This document shows, piece after piece, positions 58,756 to 64,000 of a DNA stretch of 64,000 nt. The DNA lies in the NCBI RefSeq assembly GCF_038002825.1, contig NZ_JBBODF010000001.1:4774001-4838000 (forward strand), written 5' to 3'. How positions within the stretch are numbered: position 1 is the stretch's first letter; every line of letters begins with the position of its first letter. Below the pieces are notes generated by a model that saw nothing but the letters and a program-made list of their open reading frames with translations, ran no database searches and was not told the origin of the DNA. The translations under genes were made by a program, and so were the position numbers. The stretch is from Paenibacillus sp. FSL H8-0048 (GTDB lineage Bacteria; Bacillota; Bacilli; Paenibacillales; Paenibacillaceae).

Positions 58756-59703
58756 ATGAACAAGACAGACCGCATGTTAGCCATCGTACTGGAGCTGCAG
58801 CGCAAAGGGGTCGTACGGGCAGAGGATCTGGCGTCTGTCTTCGAGACTAGCGTAAGAACCATCTACCGCGATATACAGGCGCTTAGTGAAGCCGGAGTGC
58901 CGGTGGTAGGAGCTACAGGTCAGGGATATTCGCTGGTAAAGGGGTATTTCCTGCCCCCGGTCAGCTTCACCGCGGAGGAGGCTGTGACTCTGCTGATCGG
59001 AACGGATTTCGTGGAGCAGCGGTTCGATACGGAATACGGGGACCGGGCCTCCGCAGCCGGCAGGAAGATTGAAGCGGTTCTGCCGGTCGATGTCCGGGAG
59101 AATGCCTCCCGCATCCGTCAGAGCGTCCTGCTGCTGAATACCTCTAAAGACAGACTGCAAGGACAGGAGAAGGATTATATCGGGCAGATCCGCCGTGCGA
59201 TTCTGGAGCAGCGAAAGATCAGCTTCGGGTATACGAAGGGCAGACAGGAAGCTGACGGAAGTCACCGGAGTGTCCGAATCGCCTCGCCATATGGACTTGT
59301 TCTGAACAGAGGCGCCTGGACCCTGGTCGCCTGGTGTTGGCTGCGGGAGGAGATCCGTCATTTCCGGTTATCCAGAATGAGCGGACTTACCCTTCTGGAT
59401 GACCGGTTCGAAGTGCCTGTGGGTTTCGATCTGCACGAGTACCAGCCGGAGGATGACCGCCATGTGCGCGTGTGCATTTTGGTGCATCCCGAGATCGCTG
59501 ACAAGGCTGCTGAATCGAATAACTTTTATCTGGAGGCAGTGGAGGACCAGGAAGACGGCAGGCTTATGACCTTCCGTGTGCGCCAGCCCGGGGACCTGCT
59601 GCAATGGGTGCTTGGCTGGGGAGCGGGGGCGGTTGTCCTGGAGCCGGAAGCCTTGCGTAAGCTTGTGCGGGAGGAAGCGGCGGGAATGCTGGAACGCTAC
59701 TGA
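58756..59703 (+). CDS. WYL-domain transcriptional regulator (YafY type)
   Basis: The 315-residue protein has an N-terminal HTH_11 domain (RMLAIVLELQRKGVVRAEDL, ASVFETSVRTIYRDIQALSE) and a middle helical part. The WYL domain follows from about 145 (ISFGYTKGRQEADGSHRSVR, IASPYGLVLNRGAWTLVAWC, REEIRHFRLSRMSGLTLLDD), and a WCX extension ends the protein. Such regulators bind nucleotides or other ligands through the WYL pocket. It starts 34 bp after cycA. Confidence 0.9.
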   Translation: MNKTDRMLAIVLELQRKGVVRAEDLASVFETSVRTIYRDIQALSEAGVPVVGATGQGYSLVKGYFLPPVSFTAEEAVTLLIGTDFVEQRFDTEYGDRASAAGRKIEAVLPVDVRENASRIRQSVLLLNTSKDRLQGQEKDYIGQIRRAILEQRKISFGYTKGRQEADGSHRSVRIASPYGLVLNRGAWTLVAWCWLREEIRHFRLSRMSGLTLLDDRFEVPVGFDLHEYQPEDDRHVRVCILVHPEIADKAAESNNFYLEAVEDQEDGRLMTFRVRQPGDLLQWVLGWGAGAVVLEPEALRKLVREEAAGMLERY

Positions 59704-59728
59704 CATAACGTTGTCAGTAGCGTTTGTG
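59694..59728 (+). terminator. Terminator overlapping the WYL regulator stop codon
   Basis: ACGCTACTGACA (59694-59705) and TGTCAGTAGCGT (59712-59723) form a perfect 12-bp stem with a TAACGT loop, then TTGTGT. The stop TGA lies inside the first arm. Confidence 0.75.
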
Positions 59729-59773
59729 TATATTCAGGTCAGACCTTAAGAATAAAGGAGTTGCCTGAATATT

Positions 59774-60322
59774 ATGAATATGAACCCTACAGAAGCCTTG
59801 CAGCAATTTGAAAAGACTGCGAATCACTATCTTATGGAATTAGATACCTTCAGTATGGAAGAGCTGCTGCGGCAACCGGCTGAGGGAGAGTGGTCCCTTG
59901 GGCAGATGGTCCAGCACTTGATACAATCGGCGCTGTACATGCAGCTCCGTAATATCGATCTCTGTCTGGCCGGGAACGGGGAAGCAGCGGGGAAGGAAGC
60001 AGAGATGACTCCGGATGGTAAAGCGGTTTTTGCCGGGGGCAGCTTCCCGCCTGTACGCGTTCATGTTCCGCCGTCCCCGCAGTATACGCCGGTGCAGCCG
60101 GAGAGCAAGGAGCAGCTGATCCAAGGCCTGAACACAGTGATGGAGCGTATGCGCGAGACCCTGCCGAAGCTTGCGCAGGCACCTGAGCACAGCACCGCCC
60201 CCCATCCCCGGTTCGGCCCCTTGTCTGCGGCAGAATGGTATCTGCTGATTGAAATGCACTACCGCCATCACTTGCTGCAGCTGAACCGGTTGAAGGATTT
60301 CATAGGATCAAGTGTAGCGTAA
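59774..60322 (+). CDS. DinB family protein
   Basis: The 182-residue protein is a four-helix DinB/DUF664-type fold: NPTEALQQFEKTANHYLMEL, EGEWSLGQMVQHLIQSALYM with a metal-binding His, and the C-terminal MHYRHHLLQLNRLKDFI with the His pair. DinB-type proteins often transfer thiols or act in detoxification. It starts 10 bp after AAAGGAG. It stands between terminators. Confidence 0.9.
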   Translation: MNMNPTEALQQFEKTANHYLMELDTFSMEELLRQPAEGEWSLGQMVQHLIQSALYMQLRNIDLCLAGNGEAAGKEAEMTPDGKAVFAGGSFPPVRVHVPPSPQYTPVQPESKEQLIQGLNTVMERMRETLPKLAQAPEHSTAPHPRFGPLSAAEWYLLIEMHYRHHLLQLNRLKDFIGSSVA

Positions 60323-60338
60323 TAGAAGAACGCCAATA

Positions 60339-60380
60339 AGCCGAAGCCTGTCAGTAGTAACTGAGGGCTCCGGCTATTTT
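60339..60380 (+). terminator. Rho-independent terminator
   Basis: AGCCGAAGCCT (60339-60349) pairs with AGGGCTCCGGCT (60364-60375), followed by ATTTT. Confidence 0.75.
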
Positions 60381-60414
60381 GCTACATTGATCACGTCGAG
60401 GGCTCACGGGCAAA

Positions 60415-60440
60415 ATGTAATCGAAAAAGCGATCACAATG
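60415..60440. repeat. Solitary unit of the 51-bp hairpin repeat family
   Basis: ATGTAATCG, AAAAAG, CGATCACAAT is the same core as in the 49.2-kb array, with one base change. It lies between tandem genes (DinB and the chemotaxis transducer), the only unit not between convergent genes. Confidence 0.8.
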
Positions 60441-60487
60441 ATCAAATTTTAATTATTCATTTTTGAATAAAGGAGGTTTGTCGCAAC

Positions 60488-60523
60488 ATGTCGAACTTAA
60501 CTCTTAATTTCGCTGTACCCTGA
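60488..60523 (+). CDS. Possible 11-aa leader peptide
   Basis: ATG 60488 follows AAAGGAGG (60471-60478) at 9 bp, one of the strongest ribosome sites here, but the ORF is only MSNLTLNFAVP before TGA. It ends 30 bp upstream of the chemotaxis transducer start. It may regulate that gene by translation or be a small functional peptide. Its existence is inferred from the ribosome site alone. Confidence 0.4.
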   Translation: MSNLTLNFAVP

Positions 60524-60553
60524 AGCTAACTGAATAAAAGGAGACCCTCACCT

Positions 60554-61375
60554 ATGAAAAACATCGTACGCTCCCTTGAAGATATAATAAATCTCGCGCC
60601 CGTTCTGAAAGCTGCTTTTCCATACGATATCTCGATTGCCGTCTGTGATACCGAGAAGTTTCTCGCCTATTACCCTGGGGATTCCATTGATCTGGGGATT
60701 CGCGCCGGGCAGATTATTCACGCGGACGAACCTCTGTATCACGCACTGGCAAATGATGAATACTCAAGGGCCAACGTTCCCAAAGAGTATTATGGATACG
60801 AATTTGTGGGTACGGTCCTTCCGGTACATGGAGAGGATGAACGTGTCTGCGGGGCGGTCTGTATTCAGGTGCGCAGACAGACCGAGCTGCGGGAAATTGC
60901 CGACCGGATGGCACTGTCCCTGAATCAGGCTAATGCGCGGATCATGCAGGTAGCGGGCGGGTCTAACCAGCTGGCCGGCTTCTCTCAGAAGCTGCTGGTC
61001 CAGTCTGAGACCACTGCTGCAAGTGTCCAAAAAAGCGATGAAGTGCTGGCTGTTCTGAGGAAGGTTGCCGACCAGACGCATCTGCTTGGAATTAATGCGG
61101 CCATTGAGGCTGCCCATGCCGGAGAGAAGGGCCGGGGCTTCGATATTGTCGCCAGAGAAATCCGCAAGTTCTCACAGGAGACCGAGCAATCCGCGCAGCG
61201 GATACGGGACACCCTGCGGGAGATCCAGACAGCGATGAAGGGAATCGGCCAATCCATCGGTCAGATTGCCTCAGTGGGACAAGAGCAGGCAGCTTCAACG
61301 CAAGAGATGTCCAGCTTCATTGAGGAGATTCGGGCGATGTCTGAGCAGTTGAATCAGTTCGCGCAGAAGCTGTGA
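60554..61375 (+). CDS. Soluble methyl-accepting chemotaxis-type transducer (YfmS-like)
   Basis: The 273-residue protein has no membrane segment. An N-terminal sensor of about 115 residues (IVRSLEDIINLAPVLKAAFP, YDISIAVCDTEKFLAYYPGD, SIDLGIRAGQ) is followed by a short MCP signalling helical hairpin. The tip reads DQTHLLGINAAIEAAHAGEK, GRGFDIVAREIRKFSQETEQ. This matches soluble transducers of the Bacillus YfmS type. It starts after AAAGGAGACC. Confidence 0.88.
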   Translation: MKNIVRSLEDIINLAPVLKAAFPYDISIAVCDTEKFLAYYPGDSIDLGIRAGQIIHADEPLYHALANDEYSRANVPKEYYGYEFVGTVLPVHGEDERVCGAVCIQVRRQTELREIADRMALSLNQANARIMQVAGGSNQLAGFSQKLLVQSETTAASVQKSDEVLAVLRKVADQTHLLGINAAIEAAHAGEKGRGFDIVAREIRKFSQETEQSAQRIRDTLREIQTAMKGIGQSIGQIASVGQEQAASTQEMSSFIEEIRAMSEQLNQFAQKL

Positions 61376-61413
61376 GGGTAAGTGTGGAAGCTGCCTGGAT
61401 AAGCCCGCAAATC

Positions 61414-61782
61414 TTACAGATGTGCGATAATTGTAGCCGCCAGCGCCAGGAAGGCTGGTAGGCCCTGCATCAGCAGGATGGATCTCTTGGAGGTGAGTCC
61501 GCCGTAGATGGCCGCAACCGCCACGCAGATCAGGAAGAACAGCTGCAACTGGTAACCGAAGTCTGCGCTCGGATGCAGCAGGCCCCAGATTAGACCGGCT
61601 GCCAGGAAGCCGTTATACAAGCCCTGGTTGGCAGCAAGCGACTTCGTCTCCCGGGAGAACGCAGGGGTCAATCCGAACGCCTTCTGTGCTCTCGGGGTGG
61701 TCCATAGAAACATCTCCAGTACTAGTATGTAGACATGCTCTAGTGCTACTAAGGCAACAAGAATTGAACTTACAGTCATCAT
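61414..61782 (-). CDS. DUF1304 family membrane protein
   Basis: The 122-residue protein has four transmembrane segments and the DUF1304 pattern: VALVALEHVYILVLEMFLW, FSRETKSLAANQGLYNGFLA, AGLIWGLL and YGGLTSKRSILLMQGLPAFL. The function is unknown; it is often found near detoxification genes. It is divergent from the GNAT gene, with inverted repeats in the gap. Confidence 0.9.
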   Translation of the reverse strand: MMTVSSILVALVALEHVYILVLEMFLWTTPRAQKAFGLTPAFSRETKSLAANQGLYNGFLAAGLIWGLLHPSADFGYQLQLFFLICVAVAAIYGGLTSKRSILLMQGLPAFLALAATIIAHL

Positions 61783-61847
61783 AAAGAGTCCCTCTTTTCA
61801 AGTGATGTGAGTCGAATTAAGCCTATCATTTAAATTGTGCAAAATAT

Positions 61848-61912
61848 AATTTTACGAACTTAAATATACCGGACTTTTTGATATTTGTCAATTTACTACA
61901 AATCGTAAAATT
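61848..61912. promoter_or_regulatory. Widely spaced inverted repeat in a divergent promoter region
   Basis: AATTTTACGA (61848-61857) and TCGTAAAATT (61903-61912) are perfect complements, 45 bp apart, in the AT-rich gap between the DUF1304 and GNAT genes. Two sites about five helical turns apart would suit a looping or cooperative regulator. Confidence 0.5.
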
Positions 61913-61934
61913 GGAATGTAAGGGGGCAAGAAGA

Positions 61935-62444
61935 GTGATATATATAAGAACGTTAACCCCGTCTGATGCCGAAGTATACCGGGCGCTTCGTTTGCAGTCG
62001 CTGCAGCAGCACCCGGAAGCTTTTCTAAGCTCCTATAAAGCGGAAGCGAAGTTGTCTATCGAGACTACCCGGATTAAGCTGGACTCCTCGGATGAGCATT
62101 TCACCCTGGGTGCCTTCTTGGATGGGGAGCAAAGGCTGGCGGGAATGGCTACCTTGTTCCGGGAGAGCAGGCCCAAGATTCAGCACAAAGCTCATGTCTA
62201 TGCAGTATATGTAGATCCAGGAGCCCGTAAACATGGCACGGGCCGTGCGCTGATGCTTGAGCTGATAGCACGGGCGAAGGCCGCGCCGGGACTGGAGCTG
62301 CTGATGCTGACGGTAACCTCCCATAACGTTCCGGCCAAAAGACTCTACGAATCTCTGGGATTCGTGCGCTACGGCACAGAGCCGAAGGCGATGAAGCTTG
62401 GCAGCGAGTACCTGGATGAGGATCTGATGGTGCTGATGCTGTAA
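61935..62444 (+). CDS. GNAT family N-acetyltransferase
   Basis: GTG 61935 (VIYIRTLTPSDAEVYRAL) follows AAGGGGGCAAGAA. The 169-residue protein has the acetyl-CoA loop in HVYAVYVDPGARKHGTGRAL (about 97-116), then MLELIARAKAAPGLELLMLT and the NVPAKRLYESLGFVRYG end. It is close to the general GNAT enzymes that acetylate small amines or proteins; the substrate is unknown. Confidence 0.92.
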   Translation: MIYIRTLTPSDAEVYRALRLQSLQQHPEAFLSSYKAEAKLSIETTRIKLDSSDEHFTLGAFLDGEQRLAGMATLFRESRPKIQHKAHVYAVYVDPGARKHGTGRALMLELIARAKAAPGLELLMLTVTSHNVPAKRLYESLGFVRYGTEPKAMKLGSEYLDEDLMVLML

Positions 62445-62449
62445 AATAC

Positions 62450-62487
62450 AGCAAAGCCCCTCCCGCCTTTTCGGCAGAAGGGGCAAG
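62450..62487 (-). terminator. Terminator of the S-layer-homology gene
   Basis: On the minus strand GCCCCTTCTGCC and GGCGGGAGGGGC form a stem with a GAAAA loop followed by TTTG. It begins about 20 bp after the stop codon and lies between convergent genes. Confidence 0.7.
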
Positions 62488-62504
62488 TATGAAGGGAAGG
62501 TTGC

Positions 62505-63908
62505 TTACTTCGCAGATTTTCCGCTCAGGATCGCCTTCACCTGGCTGACCATTGCCGCTGCGTCAGCGCTGGTGACACCGTCCTGCGGACGGAAGCTTCC
62601 ATCTTGATCCAGCTTCACGATCTTGAGGGCAAGCGCGGTCTGAATGGCTCCCGAGTTCAGGATATTGATCTTGTCATTATCCTTGATCTCCACCGGGATC
62701 AGCTTGATCATCGGCAGTTGGCCGCTGGTCTGGAGCGTGTTAATTAGCAGATAGGTGAACGATTCACGGGTTACGCTCATGTTCGGATCAATTTTGATCT
62801 GAAGATTCGCCTCAGGTCCGGCAGCATCCTTGATGAACTGTACGGCCTCGGTGGCAGTGATTGTCTTACCTATAGCAGCGGGCGCGGGATGTGCCTTGAG
62901 ATAGTTCGCCGCATTCCCGGCAATAGAAGCAGCTTCAGGGCGGGTAATCCCTACTTTGGGATTGAAGTTACCTGCAGCATCCAGCTCCACGAAGCCGAAG
63001 GCAATGGCGGCCTGGATGGCACCCGAGTTCAGGATATTGATCTGATCGCCGTCCTTCACCTCTACCGGAATGACGTTAATCATCGGCAGTTGCCCGCTGG
63101 TCTGCAGAGTATGGATCAGCAGATAAGTGAATTCTTCACGGGACATGCTGGCCGCCGGATCAATCTTGATCTGCAGGTTGGCCTCAGGTCCGACAACCTC
63201 TTTTATCACCTGTACAGCTTGTGCTGCTGTAAGCACCTCGTCCGTCACCACCGGCGCCGGATGGGCTTTCAGATAAGCGAGTGCATTGCTGATGGCTACT
63301 GCCGCTTCCGCACGGGTGATCTCCTGTTTCGGGTTAAGCTTGCCGCTGTTATCCAGCTTCAGGACACCGTAATTCAGCGCACGCTGCAGGGCACCGGAGT
63401 ATTCTACCTTCACCTGATCCTGATCGGCGTACTCTACCACCACTGGCTTAATCATCGGCAGGCGGTTCGTGTTCTCCATCGCATGAATGAGCTGGTAGGT
63501 GAAAGCTTCGCGGGTCAGCTTCTCACCAGGCTTCAGATCGGCAGGCAGGTCCAAGCCGTGCACACCGGCAATAATCAGCGCCTGCGCATACCAGGCAGAG
63601 TCATTGGCATTCTTGAAATAGTCTGTGGCATGCGGCTCCTTCACGAACCGAATCGTATCCAGATTCAGATCAAGGGCACTGACGATCATCTGCACCCCCT
63701 GGGCTGCTGTGATGCTGAGGTTCGGGCCGAACAGATCTGCGCTGATGCCTTTAATCAGGCCGCTGTTCTGAAGCGCGATAATCTTGTCTTTATCCTGCAC
63801 GTTATGGATATCCTTGAAGCCTGCGGCCGAGGCGAATTGTTGCCCTGTGAAGCTGAGCGCCAGAGCGGCTGCTGCGGATAGGGTGATCATCTTGAATGTC
63901 TTCTTCAT
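62505..63908 (-). CDS. Secreted S-layer-homology-type repeat protein
   Basis: The 467-residue protein has a signal peptide (MKKTFKMITLSAAAALALSF, cleavage near SAAGF). It has SLH-type motifs such as GFKDIHNVQDKDKIIALQNS, GLIKGISADLFGPNLSITAA, LNPKQEITRAEAAVAISNAL and FRPQDGVTSADAAAMVSQVK. Three internal repeats of about 120 residues contain EEFTYLLIHTLQTSGQLPMI or its close copies, at about residues 255 and 375, with a looser copy near 135. SLH domains bind pyruvylated secondary wall polymer. The DNA of the second and third repeats is much alike, which suggests recent duplication. The end of the window is its promoter region. Confidence 0.88.
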   Translation of the reverse strand: MKKTFKMITLSAAAALALSFTGQQFASAAGFKDIHNVQDKDKIIALQNSGLIKGISADLFGPNLSITAAQGVQMIVSALDLNLDTIRFVKEPHATDYFKNANDSAWYAQALIIAGVHGLDLPADLKPGEKLTREAFTYQLIHAMENTNRLPMIKPVVVEYADQDQVKVEYSGALQRALNYGVLKLDNSGKLNPKQEITRAEAAVAISNALAYLKAHPAPVVTDEVLTAAQAVQVIKEVVGPEANLQIKIDPAASMSREEFTYLLIHTLQTSGQLPMINVIPVEVKDGDQINILNSGAIQAAIAFGFVELDAAGNFNPKVGITRPEAASIAGNAANYLKAHPAPAAIGKTITATEAVQFIKDAAGPEANLQIKIDPNMSVTRESFTYLLINTLQTSGQLPMIKLIPVEIKDNDKINILNSGAIQTALALKIVKLDQDGSFRPQDGVTSADAAAMVSQVKAILSGKSAK

Positions 63909-64000
63909 GTCCAGTCACCTCGTGAGTAGTTTGTAGTTTATTTGTGATCATAGACGGCGGCGTAGTCAAAAAGGTTCCAGTAAAAATAAAAAAATAAATT

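Noticed and set aside
62889..63881. 330-residue ORF on the plus strand
   Set aside because: It is antisense to the repeat-rich S-layer-homology gene; it repeats only because that gene does.

Overview
The window looks like chromosomal DNA of a Paenibacillus-type member of the Bacillales. The support is strong GGAGG ribosome binding sites with frequent GTG/TTG starts, an S-layer-homology protein, a YesMN/LplBC-type sugar cassette, an AraR-controlled arabinose operon, a lantibiotic-type FEG-RK resistance module and a singlet glycine riboswitch. Most genes are moderately GC-rich. The stretch from about 1.4 to 4.6 kb is clearly AT-richer and accessory in character. No rRNA or tRNA gene was recognised.

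Layout. 0-1.3 kb: the end of an ABC transporter/GntR operon. 1.5-4.6 kb: a small gene broken by an IS630-type insertion sequence, a DUF5301-like membrane protein, a YvrJ protein, and two tiny ORFs behind a LexA-type SOS operator. 4.7-7.8 kb: a secreted protein, a TetR repressor divergent from a reductase with a palindromic operator between them, and a pentapeptide-repeat protein. 7.8-14.3 kb: a run of small immunity-like proteins (two SUKH-like, one DUF4303-like, one ankyrin, others unknown) that ends in a SnoaL-tailed sigma factor and a VOC protein. 14.5-18.6 kb: a methyltransferase, a secreted esterase with a CcpA (cre) box, and a sigma/anti-sigma-like pair. 18.7-27.4 kb: an unusual seven-gene operon of two sugar-type permeases, an HlyD-like adaptor, a binding lipoprotein, a two-component system and an 833-residue secreted protein.

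27.9-35.7 kb: RidA, a TerD-related large protein, a VOC protein, and an NAD salvage operon (pnuC, nadR, nrtR-like). 35.8-43.7 kb: an FEG-type ABC transporter with its two-component system, a GlsB protein, a second two-component system and a lipoprotein. 43.8-49.0 kb: araR divergent from a kinase-araD-araA operon with a consensus promoter overlapped by an AraR box. 49.7-56.9 kb: a YesN/YesM two-component system with a solute-binding protein and two permeases. 57-62.4 kb: a glycine riboswitch ahead of a CycA-type transporter, a WYL regulator, DinB, a soluble chemotaxis transducer, DUF1304 and a GNAT. 62.5-63.9 kb: an S-layer-homology repeat protein.

The most striking unexplained structure is a set of short tandem repeats with a period of 51 or 52 bp at 27.5, 31.1 and 49.2 kb, plus solitary units at 14.4 and 60.4 kb. 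Each unit has an A-rich centre. In the 14.4, 27.5, 49.2 and 60.4 kb copies it is flanked by clear inverted arms. Four of the five sites lie between convergent genes. A second dispersed hairpin element occurs at 40.6 and 53.2 kb. The other leading candidates for undescribed biology are the permease-adaptor-sensor operon and the SOS-box mini-ORF pair.
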